Assembly: GCF_003966225.1 (NCBI RefSeq)
Contig: NZ_RXNU01000005.1
Coordinates: 356,710-420,709, forward strand
DNA length: 64,000 bases
Source of the DNA: Shewanella canadensis
GTDB taxonomy: Bacteria; Pseudomonadota; Gammaproteobacteria; Enterobacterales; Shewanellaceae
Reading direction: 5' to 3'
The notes under the pieces were generated by a model, which was not told the DNA's origin, made no database searches, and saw nothing but the letters and a program-made list of their open reading frames with translations. This document shows, piece after piece, positions 8,646 through 18,923 of the stretch. Each line of letters opens with the position of its first letter. The stretch's first letter is position 1. A program made the translations under genes and the position numbers.

Positions 8646-9014
8646 TTAACCACCATTAATAATGCCGAGAAGTCTATTGATAAATCGTTTGACCGCCTCT
8701 TTATCGGAAAACTTAAATGCTAAACCATAATGAATACCGTTGAGGCTCTTCTGCACACGTTTAGGAAATCGAGTCATCTCATTATTATGGAAATAGCCCT
8801 CTTTGTGTTTTACCCCTTCGAGTTCAGAAAGATCGGCCAGAAACACTTCATAAGCAGGCCTGATGACCAGTTGGCAATCTTTATCGGCACCATGAAGGTA
8901 GATAGGCTCTTTGAGCTCCGGCAACATATATTCGGTGATTTTCTTAATGGTGAAATTTGTTCTGCAGTTGAGTGAACTTAACTCAGCCATCAATTCGCTG
9001 TGTTCAATTGCCAA
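8646..9014 (-). CDS. Conserved-looking hypothetical protein, 122 residues
   Basis: I do not recognise this family. The protein is soluble, without signal or membrane segments, mixed alpha/beta in character, with a basic C-terminal helix (SDKEAVKRFINRLLGIIN). Codon use resembles its neighbours, and the minus-strand ATG at 9012-9014 follows TAGGAGCGTCCC, a clear ribosome site, so it is likely a real gene. It stands alone between the GreA/B-like gene and the LysR gene. Confidence 0.6.
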   Translation of the reverse strand: MAIEHSELMAELSSLNCRTNFTIKKITEYMLPELKEPIYLHGADKDCQLVIRPAYEVFLADLSELEGVKHKEGYFHNNEMTRFPKRVQKSLNGIHYGLAFKFSDKEAVKRFINRLLGIINGG

Positions 9015-9246
9015 TGGGACGCTCCTAATGTGTTGACTCTGGCTGAGAAAATTCCCGCCGCCACGAATGCTATTATCATCCGGACTCTAGCAAATATACG
9101 CTTCTCATGCTGCATAAATAATATTTAGTTGTCTTCACTTTTTCATTAAAACACAGCGTTATAAGATTGTTATTGTTAATCCCACTCGTTCTGGCTTAGT
9201 CTAACCACACATTGACCATTATATTTAATAACCATATTAGAGGCTT

Positions 9247-10164
9247 ATGCGTCGTCTTCCTCCACTAAACCCCTTGAGGGCATTTGAATCCGCTGCCAGA
9301 CACGAGCATTTCTCTCGTGCTGCCGATGAGTTATGTGTCACTAACAGCGCCATTAGTCATCAAGTGAGGACTTTAGAGGAGGCTTTAGGGATCACGCTAT
9401 TCGAAAAACAAGGGCGTAATGCCAAACTGACACAATCGGGTAAAAATTTACTTCCTGCAATACAGGAAGCCTTCGATATCATAGGTGAGGCGTGCGAGAA
9501 AGCGGTCAAACCCGGGTTGACCGGCCGCTTGATTATCTCAGCCCCGCCAGAACTCTCTTCCAAATGGCTGATTAGGCAGATAGGTGATTTTGCCGACCGT
9601 TACCCTTCCATCGATGTCAGTTTACTCGAACACGCCAGTGATGAGCAGATCATCAATTCAGAAGCAGATCTGAGTATCATCTATGGGGCCGGAGATGGAG
9701 ACTGGAACCGTTATTGGGTAACACCACTGCATCCTATTCAATTTTTTCCCGTATGTAGCCCACAACTCCTAGAGAAGAGCCATTCTCTCTCCGAACCACT
9801 GGATCTGGCACACCAACGACTGTTACACGATGACCGGGATGGTAAAACCTGGGCCACCTGGCTAGGCGCCCACGCTCCACACATTGTTAATATTCCTCAA
9901 CACCTCAACTTCTCACATGCAGGACTCTCTCTGGAGGCTGCCATCGCGGGCTACGGCCTCGCCATCGGTGACAACTACACCGCCTCGGCAGACCTGGCGA
10001 GCGGTAACTTAGTGCGTCCTTTCGAACAAAGTGTCCCCTCCCTTGGCAATTATTATCTGGTTGCCGAAAAGCGCAAAACCGGTGACGCAAAACTCAACGC
10101 TTTTATCGACTGGTTGCTGACCCGGATAAATGCCCAGTTCATCGACACGACCCAAGCGCTTTAA
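9247..10164 (+). CDS. LysR-family transcriptional regulator (GcvA-like)
   Basis: The N-terminus (LNPLRAFESAARHEHFSRAADELCVTNSAISHQVRTLEEALG, given here in part: AADELCVTNSAISHQ) is the winged helix-turn-helix of LysR proteins, in the GcvA/AmpR style. The rest is the periplasmic-binding-like effector domain. At 305 residues it is full length. It lies 258 bp upstream of aguA on the same strand, so regulation of the agmatine cluster is plausible but not shown. ATG at 9247 follows TTAGAGGCTT, a good site. Confidence 0.85.
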   Translation: MRRLPPLNPLRAFESAARHEHFSRAADELCVTNSAISHQVRTLEEALGITLFEKQGRNAKLTQSGKNLLPAIQEAFDIIGEACEKAVKPGLTGRLIISAPPELSSKWLIRQIGDFADRYPSIDVSLLEHASDEQIINSEADLSIIYGAGDGDWNRYWVTPLHPIQFFPVCSPQLLEKSHSLSEPLDLAHQRLLHDDRDGKTWATWLGAHAPHIVNIPQHLNFSHAGLSLEAAIAGYGLAIGDNYTASADLASGNLVRPFEQSVPSLGNYYLVAEKRKTGDAKLNAFIDWLLTRINAQFIDTTQAL

Positions 10165-10422
10165 ACACTTAACCTCTATCCGCAAGGTTGAGGTCATCTG
10201 CCCGGTGTATCTGGCCAGGAAGATACCTGTCTGGTCTCGCCCACTCATACCCCATAACAGCACGAATTAAGATGAGATTTTCTCTACTTTTACGGTGATA
10301 TTTTGCAAATCCTATACTTATTGATGAAAAAATCTAACCGATTAGCACAGTTTTTATCAGTAGACCCTCCCCCTTTGCCTCGTTAGGTTTGAAGTTATCC
10401 TAACAAACGACAAGGTAAAGAT

Positions 10423-11520
10423 ATGCCACGTACATTAGACTCCACACCACGTCAGGACGGCTTTCGTATGCCCGGAGAGTTTGAACCCAAGAAAGGTTGC
10501 TGGCTCGGTTGGCCTGAGCGCTGTGACGTTTGGCGTAACGGTGCAAAGCCTGCACAAAAGGTCTGGGTTCAGATATGCACCGCCATTGCACAAAGTGAGC
10601 TGGTAACGGTTTGTGTTTCCCGGGAACAGTATGAAAACGCCCGTGCCATGTTGCCCGATACGGTTCGCGTGATAGAGATGAGCACCAATGACGCCTGGTT
10701 CAGAGACTCGGCCTGCGCTTTTCTGGTCAACGATAGAGGGGATATCAGAGGCACTGATTGGACATTTAATGCTTACGGAGGTCTCAATGGCGGGCTTTAT
10801 TTCCCATGGGACAGAGACGACCAGATAGCGCAGAAGATCCTCGAAATAGAAAATCTCGATAGATACCGCTCCCCATTGATTGCCGAAATGGGTGGCATTC
10901 AGTGTGACGGACAAGGCACCCTACTCACCACAGAGCAATGCTTGCTCAATCCCAATCGCAACGGTCATCTGAGCAAAGAGGCGGTCGAGCAGCAATTACG
11001 GGATTATATGGGAGTCGAGAAGATCATCTGGTTGCCCCGAGGCTGCAAGTTTGATGAAACCGATGGCCATATCGACGATCTTGCCTGTTGGGTTGCCCCC
11101 GGAGAACTTCTGCTCCAATGGACGGACGATGAACACGATCCCCAATATGAGATCTATCAAGAGGCCTATGAGATCTTGAGTCGCAGCACCGATGCCAGAG
11201 GCCGTTCAATTACGATCCATAAGATCCCGCAACCTAAAGCACTCGAGTGGACGAAAGAGGAAGCATCAGGGCTTGATGGCGCCACGGGGACCCATGCCCG
11301 TGTCGCCGGCACCCAAATCTGCGCCTCCTACATCAATTATTACATTGGCAACGACGTTATCATGGTTCCCGCCTACGACGACCCCATGGACGAACCCGCT
11401 CAAGCGGTGCTCAGAGCCCTGTTTCCAAAACATAAGGTGATCGGGATCCGAAATGCCCGTGAGATATTACTTGGCGGTGGCAATGTCGCCTGCATCACCC
11501 AACCGCAATACGCAGGTTAA
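10423..11520 (+). CDS. aguA: Agmatine deiminase
   Basis: The protein matches agmatine deiminase (agmatine iminohydrolase), which turns agmatine into N-carbamoylputrescine and ammonia. It begins PRQDGFRMPGEFEPKKGCW and has WFRDSACAFLVN, FDETDGHIDDLACWV and the C-terminal GGGNVACITQPQ, where Cys357 is the catalytic nucleophile. At 365 residues it is of usual length. It is followed by a PotF-like binding protein and aguB, so the three genes form the agmatine-to-putrescine pathway plus a polyamine-binding protein. GACAAGGTAAAG precedes the ATG. Confidence 0.93.
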   Translation: MPRTLDSTPRQDGFRMPGEFEPKKGCWLGWPERCDVWRNGAKPAQKVWVQICTAIAQSELVTVCVSREQYENARAMLPDTVRVIEMSTNDAWFRDSACAFLVNDRGDIRGTDWTFNAYGGLNGGLYFPWDRDDQIAQKILEIENLDRYRSPLIAEMGGIQCDGQGTLLTTEQCLLNPNRNGHLSKEAVEQQLRDYMGVEKIIWLPRGCKFDETDGHIDDLACWVAPGELLLQWTDDEHDPQYEIYQEAYEILSRSTDARGRSITIHKIPQPKALEWTKEEASGLDGATGTHARVAGTQICASYINYYIGNDVIMVPAYDDPMDEPAQAVLRALFPKHKVIGIRNAREILLGGGNVACITQPQYAG

Positions 11521-11590
11521 CAACTTATCTACCAAACAGCCTGAATATCATGACAGAAATAAAAACAGACACTTGCAACAGGAAGCAAAG

Positions 11591-12679
11591 ATGAAAACTC
11601 AAACAAAAATACTGTTCGCTACATTAGTACTTTGTACCACCTCGGTCTCGGCGGCTGAAAACACACTCAACATATACAATTGGTCCGATTACATCAGTGA
11701 AGAAGCGATAGCCTCATTTGAGGCCAAAACCGGTATTGAGGTCAATTATGATGTGTATGATTCCCAGGAGCTGGCAGAAACCAAGCTGCTGGTAGGTAAG
11801 ACAGGATACGATCTTGTCGTATCATCGGGCTCTTTTCTACAACGTCAGATCAAGGTAGGGGTATTTCAACCCTTGGATAAGAGTCGCCTTAAAAACTACC
11901 ATCATCTGGATCCTAAGGTATTAGAAATTGTCGCTTCTTTCGATGAAGGTAACCAACATGCCATTCCCTACATGTGGGGAACGACAGGGATAGGTTACAA
12001 CATAGATAAGGCCAGTCAAATTCTGGGAAACAAGCCAGTCAACAGCTGGGAGCTCTTGTTTCAAGTCGATACCGTATCTAAATTTACCGATTGCGGTGTC
12101 GCCATGGTCGATGCCCCGAGTGAAGTCGTCAGCGCCATGCTCAAATATTTAGGCAAGAACCCCAACTCTCAAGATTTAGCCGATCTTAAGCTGGTTGAGG
12201 AGCATTTATTGAAAATACGCCCCTATATCACCTACTTCCATAGCTCTTCCTATGTTACGGATCTGGCCAGCGGTAACATCTGCCTCGCAATGGGGTGGAG
12301 TGGTGATGTGTTTATGGCAGCAAATCGCGCTATCGAAGCGAAAAATGGGATTAACGTCAACTATGTAATTCCACGCGAGGGGGCACAAGGCTGGGCGGAC
12401 ACCTTCAATATCACCATAGATTCTAAAAATGTGGATGCGGCCTACGCCTTTCTCGACCATATCTTAGAGCCACAAGTGATAGCCGGGATCTCAAACTATG
12501 TCTGGTATGCCAATGCCAACCAAGATGCTTTCGAATATGTCGACAGTGATATCACCTCACATCCCGGCATCTATCCGGATAACAAGACACGTGACAACCT
12601 CTTTGCCGATAAGGGGCGCACACTCAAATATGAACGCGCAATGAATCGAATGTGGACTCGGGTCAAGACGGGCCTGTAA
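11591..12679 (+). CDS. Periplasmic putrescine/polyamine-binding protein (PotF-like)
   Basis: I chose the ATG at 11591 (MKTQTKILFATLVLC), which gives a clean signal peptide ending SVSAAEN; an upstream frame to 11453 overlaps the end of aguA and is not protein-like. The mature protein has LNIYNWSDYISEEA, DLVVSSGSFLQRQ, IPYMWGTTGIGYN and ICLAMGWSGDVFMA, the PotF/PotD ligand-pocket pattern. At 362 residues it is full length. No permease genes are adjacent, which is odd for an ABC importer; it may feed a transporter elsewhere or act in sensing. It lies between aguA and aguB. Confidence 0.85.
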   Translation: MKTQTKILFATLVLCTTSVSAAENTLNIYNWSDYISEEAIASFEAKTGIEVNYDVYDSQELAETKLLVGKTGYDLVVSSGSFLQRQIKVGVFQPLDKSRLKNYHHLDPKVLEIVASFDEGNQHAIPYMWGTTGIGYNIDKASQILGNKPVNSWELLFQVDTVSKFTDCGVAMVDAPSEVVSAMLKYLGKNPNSQDLADLKLVEEHLLKIRPYITYFHSSSYVTDLASGNICLAMGWSGDVFMAANRAIEAKNGINVNYVIPREGAQGWADTFNITIDSKNVDAAYAFLDHILEPQVIAGISNYVWYANANQDAFEYVDSDITSHPGIYPDNKTRDNLFADKGRTLKYERAMNRMWTRVKTGL

Positions 12680-12771
12680 TATTCAAATGAAGAGACATGA
12701 GGTAATTTCGAGGTGCTCAATATCGATTGAGCCCTTCAACTATATCTAAATATTCAATAGAGGCCATTAAG

Positions 12772-13653
12772 ATGTCAACACTCATTAAGTTTGCCGCGGT
12801 GCAACTCTCGATATCATGGGATCTGGATAGTAATCTATCTAAAGTCACCCAGGCCATCACAGATGCGGCGCAGCAAGGCGCGCAGGTTATTGTATTGCAA
12901 GAGCTGTTTGCCGCCCCCTACTTTTGTAAGCAGCAGAGGGCAAAATATTTCGAATTAGCCGCGGAGCGAGAAAAACACCCATTAATAGAGAAGATGAGTC
13001 AGCTTGCTAAGTTACTCAAGGTGGTGCTCCCGGTCAGCTATTTTGAAAAATCAGGCAACACATTTTTTAACTCGATGGTGATGATCGATGCAGACGGACG
13101 TATATTGGATAACTACAGAAAATCCCATATACCCGATGGTCCGGGTTACTGCGAAAAGTATTACTTCAGCCCTGGAGACACAGGTCTCAAGGTATGGCAG
13201 ACACGATATGGCTGTTTCGGTGCAGGGATCTGTTGGGATCAATGGTTCCCTGAGTTAGCCCGCAGTCTGACACTCGCCGGGGCCGAAGCCATTTTCTACC
13301 CCACCGCAATTGGCTCAGAGCCACAAGACCTTGACTTAGATTCCAAAGGACATTGGCAACGTACGATGCAAGGACATGCTGCAGCGAATTTAGTTCCTGT
13401 TATAGCAGCAAACAGAACCGGCGTCGAAACAGATGATGGTATAGAGACTCAATTCTATGGCTCCTCATTTATAACCGACCACACAGGCAAAATGTTAGCC
13501 GAAGCGGGCCGAAACGATGAAGAGATCATCTATGCAGAGATAGACCTGCAAGCAACCCGCCAAGCACGCCATAGCTGGGGCCTGTTCAGAGACAGACGCC
13601 CCGAACTTTACTCTAGATTATTATCACTCACGGGTGAAAGTGAGCAGAAGTAA
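12772..13653 (+). CDS. aguB: N-carbamoylputrescine amidase
   Basis: A carbon-nitrogen hydrolase (nitrilase superfamily) of 293 residues, matching N-carbamoylputrescine amidase. The catalytic triad is visible: Glu in VLQELFAAPYF, Lys in NYRKSHIPDG and Cys in GAGICWDQWFPE. It completes the route agmatine to N-carbamoylputrescine to putrescine begun by aguA. I placed the start at ATG 12772, preceded by AGAGG at good spacing. The operon ends at the strong stem-loop at 13665-13684. Confidence 0.92.
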   Translation: MSTLIKFAAVQLSISWDLDSNLSKVTQAITDAAQQGAQVIVLQELFAAPYFCKQQRAKYFELAAEREKHPLIEKMSQLAKLLKVVLPVSYFEKSGNTFFNSMVMIDADGRILDNYRKSHIPDGPGYCEKYYFSPGDTGLKVWQTRYGCFGAGICWDQWFPELARSLTLAGAEAIFYPTAIGSEPQDLDLDSKGHWQRTMQGHAAANLVPVIAANRTGVETDDGIETQFYGSSFITDHTGKMLAEAGRNDEEIIYAEIDLQATRQARHSWGLFRDRRPELYSRLLSLTGESEQK

Positions 13654-13656
13654 CCT

Positions 13657-13692
13657 TAAAAAAATGGCGCCAATTAAGGCGCCAATTTTTTA
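13657..13692. terminator. Bidirectional terminator between aguB and roxA
   Basis: TGGCGCC (13665-13671) and GGCGCCA (13678-13684) form a 7-bp GC-rich stem with a 6-base loop. A runs lie on the left and T runs on the right, so it can end transcription of both convergent genes. Confidence 0.9.
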
Positions 13693-13704
13693 AGTATGAG
13701 GAAT

Positions 13705-14847
13705 TCAATCCTCTTCGAAATACCAATATCCGCTATTAATCCAATCGGTTAACTTTTCAATAAATGTCTGATTAGCTAACCAGGGGGCTAAACTGGTGGC
13801 GCTCAGCATCTGATTGTCACATAACACAGGTATCGCGTCCGCAAGCTCTTGGGGCAAAGTCACCTGCTCCCCATTGATGTAGAGTATCCCATGCGATACT
13901 GATGTGTCGAAATAAAGCGCTCTGAGTCCACCCAATCTGGTTAACTCATTCTCTTTGAACATTTCAATCACATCGTCACACTGAAATCCGAGATTGTCCT
14001 CAGGCAGGTCCAGTTCACATTTTGAGTTGGTCAGGTAACGACCAGAAAACTCACTGATCAATTTATCATCCAGAGTTGCCAGCAATTGCGCCTTAATTCG
14101 CGCTAAGTCTGTTGCGTTAACTCGCCCGCTTTGTTGACTCAACTCTCTGTCAGCATCTTCTATCTGCTCACAGCCTAATTCATTATCGATAAGGTGATCG
14201 GCTAACGCGCTGACCATATCTTTTGCCGAAGCGGTTCGATAACCGACCGAGAAGCTCATCGATGCCTCTAAAGTTATCCCGTCGTGAGGATAGCCCGGCG
14301 GTAGATACAAGATATCGCCCGGTAATAACTCTACATCAATAATCGGGTCAAAGGCTTCTGTGTGGAGTAATGCAGGATGGGCCGCAAATTCCTTGTGTGA
14401 ACCGCGGTCACCTACACGCCAGCGGCGGCGACCCGAACCTTGACAAATGAATACGTCATACAGATCGATATGGGGCCCGACACCTCCACCTGGAGTAGCA
14501 TAACTCACCATCACATCATCGAAGCGCCATCTGGGGATGAAGTCAAAACACTGAATGAGTTTCTCAGCATCGGGTAACCAATTATTGAGGGCTTGAACCA
14601 CTAAGGTCCAGTCTGACTCACCCAAGTGCTCATAACTCTCAAACGGCCCAAATTCGGCCTGCCACTCACCCTCACTCTTATATACCCTACGTGATTCAAC
14701 GAGTTCATCACATGCCAGTCCGGCCATCTCTTCAGGTGTAAGCAAGTCTTTGAAGTTATTGAATCCTTGTCGAATAACCAGTGGTTTCTTCTGCCAATAG
14801 TCTCTGATAAAGATTTCCGGTGTCAGTGCACCTAACACAAGTTGCAT
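13705..14847 (-). CDS. roxA: JmjC/cupin ribosomal oxygenase (50S L16 arginine hydroxylase)
   Basis: The protein matches the RoxA/YcfD family of 2-oxoglutarate and iron-dependent oxygenases that hydroxylate an arginine of ribosomal protein L16. The iron ligands are visible as His126 and Asp128 in GPHIDLYDVF and His188 in LPPGYPHDGITLE. The start MQLVLGALTPEIFIRDYWQK is typical, and 380 residues is normal. It is convergent with aguB, sharing a terminator. A non-hydroxylating function is unlikely given the intact site. Confidence 0.9.
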   Translation of the reverse strand: MQLVLGALTPEIFIRDYWQKKPLVIRQGFNNFKDLLTPEEMAGLACDELVESRRVYKSEGEWQAEFGPFESYEHLGESDWTLVVQALNNWLPDAEKLIQCFDFIPRWRFDDVMVSYATPGGGVGPHIDLYDVFICQGSGRRRWRVGDRGSHKEFAAHPALLHTEAFDPIIDVELLPGDILYLPPGYPHDGITLEASMSFSVGYRTASAKDMVSALADHLIDNELGCEQIEDADRELSQQSGRVNATDLARIKAQLLATLDDKLISEFSGRYLTNSKCELDLPEDNLGFQCDDVIEMFKENELTRLGGLRALYFDTSVSHGILYINGEQVTLPQELADAIPVLCDNQMLSATSLAPWLANQTFIEKLTDWINSGYWYFEED

Positions 14848-15211
14848 AGTTTATTAACCATAAAAAATTTTGTCGATGCTAACAATTAATTGGGATTGAA
14901 ACACTCGATAAGATCATAAAACAGCAAGTCGTAATACACGAAAAAGGAATTACAAATAAATTAGTACTGAACAAAGGTCACATTTGGGAAAAATGATATA
15001 AGCAAAAACAGACCCTAACAATTGACCAGCCACATGGCTACAAGTCTCACCCAGCAAGGGTATCAGAAAGGTGTAAGTCATTAGACTTTAGCGTTAACTT
15101 TGGATATTTAGCCAAAATTGAACGATTTTGATAAAAATCTATAAAACAATTCGAAAAGTGTTGATATACTTCCCCCCGAATTTTAGAACGTAACTCCAAT
15201 AGAGTAGAAAA
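14848..15211. promoter_or_regulatory. Divergent promoter region for roxA and EF-G
   Basis: This AT-rich 364-bp space holds plausible sigma-70 elements for the EF-G gene: TTGAAC (15118-15123) and TATAAA (15140-15145) with a 16-bp spacer, and an extended -10, TGATATACT, at 15162-15170. Nothing else gene-like is visible. Promoter calls by eye are tentative. Confidence 0.4.
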
Positions 15212-17305
15212 ATGACTGATTTATCAAAGTACAGAAACATTGGTATCTTCGCTCACGTTGACGCGGGCAAGACCACCACAACAGAGCGTATTCTTAAGCT
15301 TACCGGTAAGATCCATAAGATCGGTGAAGTTCATGATGGTGAATCTACAACTGACTTCATGGAACAGGAAGCTGAGCGTGGTATTACCATTCAGTCTGCT
15401 GCTGTAAGTTGTTTTTGGAAAGATCACCGTTTTAACGTTATCGACACCCCTGGCCACGTTGACTTCACTGTAGAAGTTTACCGTTCTCTTAAAGTCCTTG
15501 ATGGTGGTGTTGGTGTATTCTGTGGTTCAGGCGGTGTTGAGCCTCAGTCAGAAACAAACTGGCGTTATGCGAACGAATCAGAAGTTGCTCGTATTATCTT
15601 CGTAAACAAGTTAGACCGTATGGGTGCTGACTTCTTACGTGTAGTTAAGCAAACTAAAGATGTACTAGCGGCTAACCCACTAGTTATGGTTCTTCCTATC
15701 GGTATCGAAGATGAGTTCTGTGGTGTTGTTGACCTGCTAACTCGTAAGTCTTGGATATGGGACGAAACTGGTGAAGCTGAGAACTACGAGATCTCAGACG
15801 TTCCTGCTGACATGGTTGAGCTTGTAGAAGAATACCGTGAGATGCTAATCGAAACTGCTCTTGAGCAAGACGATGACCTATTAGAAGCTTACATGGAAGG
15901 CGAAGAGCCATCTATGGAAGACGTTAAGCGTTGTATCCGCAGCGGTACTCGTACAATGGACTTCTTCCCAACATACTGTGGTTCTGCATTTAAGAACAAA
16001 GGTATGCAGCTTCTTCTTGACGCTGTTGTTGATTACCTACCAAACCCAGTTGAAGTTGATCCACAACCTCTTACTGATGAAGAAGGTAACGAGACTGGCG
16101 AACATGCAATTGTTGCTATCGACGAGCCATTTAAAGCACTAGCATTCAAAATCATGGATGACCGTTTCGGTGCCCTTACCTTCGTACGTATCTACTCAGG
16201 TAAGATCAACAAAGGTGATACCATCCTTAACTCGTTCACAGGTAAGACTGAACGTGTTGGCCGTATGGTTGAGATGCAAGCCGATGAGCGTAACGAACTT
16301 GATTACGCACAAGCGGGCGACATCATCGCTATCGTTGGTATGAAGAATGTACAAACTGGTCACACTCTGTGTGATGTTAAGAATCCTTGTACTCTTGAAG
16401 CTATGGTATTCCCAGAGCCAGTTATCTCTATCGCTGTTGCGCCAAAAGATAAAGGCGGATCAGAGAAAATGGGTATCGCTATCGGTAAGATGATTGCAGA
16501 AGATCCATCTTTCCGCGTAGAGACTGACGAAGATTCAGGTGAAACTATTCTTAAAGGTATGGGTGAGCTTCACCTGGACATTAAGGTAGATATCCTTAAG
16601 CGTACATACGGCGTTGACCTAATTGTAGGTGAGCCTCAAGTTGCTTACCGTGAAACTATCACTAAAGAAATTGAAGATAGCTACACGCATAAGAAACAGT
16701 CTGGTGGTTCTGGTCAGTTTGGTAAAATTGACTATATTATCCGTCCTGGTGAGCAAAACACTGGCTTCACTTTCAGCTCTAAAGTTGTTGGTGGTAACGT
16801 TCCTAAGGAATTCTGGCCTGCAGTTGAGAAAGGTTTCGCATCTTTGATGGATACCGGTACTGTTGCTGGTTTCCCTGTACTAGATGTTGAATTAGAGCTT
16901 CTTGATGGTGCTTTCCACGCAGTTGATTCGTCAGCTATCGCGTTCGAAATCGCTGCTAAAGGCGCATTCCGTCAATCTATGCCTAAAGCCGGTGCACAAC
17001 TTCTTGAGCCTATCATGAACGTTGACGTATTCAGCCCAGATGACAACGTTGGTGACGTAATTGGTGACCTTAACCGTCGTCGCGGCATGATCAAAGATCA
17101 GATGGCTGGTGTTACTGGTGTTCGTATTAAAGCTGACGTACCGCTTTCAGAAATGTTCGGTTACATCGGTTCACTACGTACTATGACATCTGGTCGTGGC
17201 CAATTCTCTATGGAATTCGCTCACTACTCACCATGTCCAAACAGTGTTGCTGAGAAAGTAGTTGCTGACGTTAAAGCACGTGAAATTGCTGCTGCTAAGA
17301 AGTAA
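15212..17305 (+). CDS. fusA: Elongation factor G (stand-alone second copy)
   Basis: A full-length 697-residue translational GTPase that drives tRNA-mRNA translocation and, with RRF, ribosome recycling. GTP-binding motifs are AHVDAGKT (14-21), DTPGH (78-82) and NKLD (132-135), followed by domains II-V. It is not next to rpsL, rpsG or tuf, so it is probably the second EF-G that many gammaproteobacteria carry outside the str operon. Codons are strongly biased to GGT, CGT, CTT and similar, unlike its neighbours, indicating high expression. ATG at 15212 is preceded by a weak ribosome site. A strong terminator follows at 17341. Confidence 0.93.
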   Translation: MTDLSKYRNIGIFAHVDAGKTTTTERILKLTGKIHKIGEVHDGESTTDFMEQEAERGITIQSAAVSCFWKDHRFNVIDTPGHVDFTVEVYRSLKVLDGGVGVFCGSGGVEPQSETNWRYANESEVARIIFVNKLDRMGADFLRVVKQTKDVLAANPLVMVLPIGIEDEFCGVVDLLTRKSWIWDETGEAENYEISDVPADMVELVEEYREMLIETALEQDDDLLEAYMEGEEPSMEDVKRCIRSGTRTMDFFPTYCGSAFKNKGMQLLLDAVVDYLPNPVEVDPQPLTDEEGNETGEHAIVAIDEPFKALAFKIMDDRFGALTFVRIYSGKINKGDTILNSFTGKTERVGRMVEMQADERNELDYAQAGDIIAIVGMKNVQTGHTLCDVKNPCTLEAMVFPEPVISIAVAPKDKGGSEKMGIAIGKMIAEDPSFRVETDEDSGETILKGMGELHLDIKVDILKRTYGVDLIVGEPQVAYRETITKEIEDSYTHKKQSGGSGQFGKIDYIIRPGEQNTGFTFSSKVVGGNVPKEFWPAVEKGFASLMDTGTVAGFPVLDVELELLDGAFHAVDSSAIAFEIAAKGAFRQSMPKAGAQLLEPIMNVDVFSPDDNVGDVIGDLNRRRGMIKDQMAGVTGVRIKADVPLSEMFGYIGSLRTMTSGRGQFSMEFAHYSPCPNSVAEKVVADVKAREIAAAKK

Positions 17306-17340
17306 ATTTACTTCTTAAGCACTTTCTAAACATATAAAAA

Positions 17341-17366
17341 GCCCGCGACTTACCTCGCGGGCTTTT
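17341..17366 (+). terminator. Rho-independent terminator after EF-G
   Basis: GCCCGCGA and TCGCGGGC form a perfect 8-bp stem followed by TTTT, with A-rich sequence before it. Confidence 0.92.
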
Positions 17367-17473
17367 GTGTTTAGAACACTTATGTACATTTATACCCGTA
17401 TCACAAGGAGTCAGAATAAATGGGCGTTGTTTTCTGTATTCCGTTGATAAAATTAAAGTAAGGTTCTATATCC

Positions 17474-18100
17474 ATGACCACTAGTTCCGCAAATTCAGTA
17501 ATCGTCCTCGATTTCGAAACCACTGGCTTATCACCCAATCAAGGCGATCGCGCCATTGAGATTGGTGCCGTAAAGTTACAAGATGGGATTGTCGTCGATA
17601 CATTTCAACAGTTAATGAATCCGGGCTTTAGAGTCAGTGGTTTTATCGAAGGTTACACAGGCATAACAAATGCCATGTTGAATTCAGCACCTTCCTGCAG
17701 TGAGGTCATGGCTCAATTTGCAGATTTCATCGGTAATGAAAATTTAGTCGCTCACAATGCGTCATTCGATAAGCGATTTCTCGATGCCGAGCTCGATGGA
17801 ATTGGTAGAACTTATGGCGGCGAATTTGCCTGTTCTATGTTGATTGCCCGCAGGCTATATCAAGCCGCCCCTAATCATAAACTGGGGGGACTCGTCGAAT
17901 ATAAACAGATTGAGAATGACGGTGTTTTTCACAGAGCGCTCGCCGATTCAGAAGTGACAGCGAAACTCTGGCTTAAAATGCTTGAGGATATGCAAGATGA
18001 CTATCAGATAAGGTCCCCAAGCTTTAATTTCATGCAACAACTATCTAAAAAGTCAAAATCTGCAGTCAACACATTCTTAACGATAAATTGCCGGCGTTGA
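17474..18100 (+). CDS. DnaQ-like 3'-5' exonuclease
   Basis: A 208-residue DEDDh exonuclease-fold protein. Exo I is VLDFETTGLSP (Asp and Glu), Exo II lies in NLVAHNASFDKRFLD, and Exo III is FHRALADSEVT with the expected His and Asp. It resembles the epsilon-like proofreading exonucleases and short RNase T relatives, but it is a free-standing protein, not the polymerase subunit. It may trim DNA or RNA 3' ends. ATG at 17474; the upstream TAAGGTTC gives a ribosome site. Single gene. Confidence 0.85.
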   Translation: MTTSSANSVIVLDFETTGLSPNQGDRAIEIGAVKLQDGIVVDTFQQLMNPGFRVSGFIEGYTGITNAMLNSAPSCSEVMAQFADFIGNENLVAHNASFDKRFLDAELDGIGRTYGGEFACSMLIARRLYQAAPNHKLGGLVEYKQIENDGVFHRALADSEVTAKLWLKMLEDMQDDYQIRSPSFNFMQQLSKKSKSAVNTFLTINCRR

Positions 18101-18162
18101 TTCAAACTCATCGCTATACGCGACAATTAAGTGAACATTAATTTAACGGCACCAGCTATATA

Positions 18163-18176
18163 ATACCGATTGGTAT
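18163..18176. repeat. Palindrome ATACCGATTGGTAT (copy 3)
   Basis: Third copy of the ATACC-N4-GGTAT motif, again between the 3' ends of two convergent genes. Confidence 0.8.
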
Positions 18177-18215
18177 AAGTGCTAAGTGCCGTCAAAACGG
18201 TATCAATACACAGGG

Positions 18216-18923
18216 TTAAATTCCCAACTCGTTAAGCAGATCATCCGCATCATCACCTGCCATCTCTTTATTTGCAGCCTGAGTCCAGGGAGAAGCTTCT
18301 GGCTTACTCTCATGCTTGTTACCATGTTCAGCCAAAAGATCATCTGGATCGAACTCATCTTCGGCATCGAACTCGTCTAACTTGATAAACTCGGTTTTAT
18401 CCATAGCGAACTCAAGATAAAAAATATGATTGTTTTGAGTTCTAAACGAGACTCGTCTCGCCACGGCTTCATCTAAATTCGTGTCAATGGAGATAGTGAG
18501 TTCTTTATTAATCGTCAACATCTTTGGCTGACTCTGATGAATGGAGGTTTGAAGCTGTTTATTCACTTTGCTGATAAAGTCACCCAAAATTTGATTCATC
18601 AACTCCCCCATTACATCACCGACTTCATCCGATGTATGAGAGAAGGCTAACTCAGCTTCAGGCATTCCCATCTGTTGCATGTATGAGCGATAGATCTCAA
18701 TCGCAGCAGGTGCCGAGAAATTGATAACAACTAAACCGGAAAACCCACCGTCGAAAATAGAAAAACAACCTAGATCAGGCTTTAGGCAGGTACGAGTGAT
18801 GCTTTGAACCATCGCGGCATGAGAAATTTGGCTCGCGGTTGTACTCGATAGTACGTGAGAAACTGAATGGCACAATTTCAATAAGATATCGTCAGAGGTA
18901 ACAATTTCAGGTGATTTATTCAT
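18216..18923 (-). CDS. DUF3334 / CheX-like protein
   Basis: The 235-residue protein has a CheX/CheC-like core: SDEVGDVMGELMNQILGDF is the helix motif that in CheC-type phosphatases carries the catalytic acidic and Asn residues. It fits DUF3334, known mainly from Shewanella and Vibrio-type bacteria. The C-terminal ~45 residues are acidic (DEFDAEDEFDPDDLL) and may bind a partner. It is divergent from a methyl-accepting chemoreceptor 350 bp away, so a link to chemotaxis signalling is plausible. Confidence 0.7.
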   Translation of the reverse strand: MNKSPEIVTSDDILLKLCHSVSHVLSSTTASQISHAAMVQSITRTCLKPDLGCFSIFDGGFSGLVVINFSAPAAIEIYRSYMQQMGMPEAELAFSHTSDEVGDVMGELMNQILGDFISKVNKQLQTSIHQSQPKMLTINKELTISIDTNLDEAVARRVSFRTQNNHIFYLEFAMDKTEFIKLDEFDAEDEFDPDDLLAEHGNKHESKPEASPWTQAANKEMAGDDADDLLNELGI

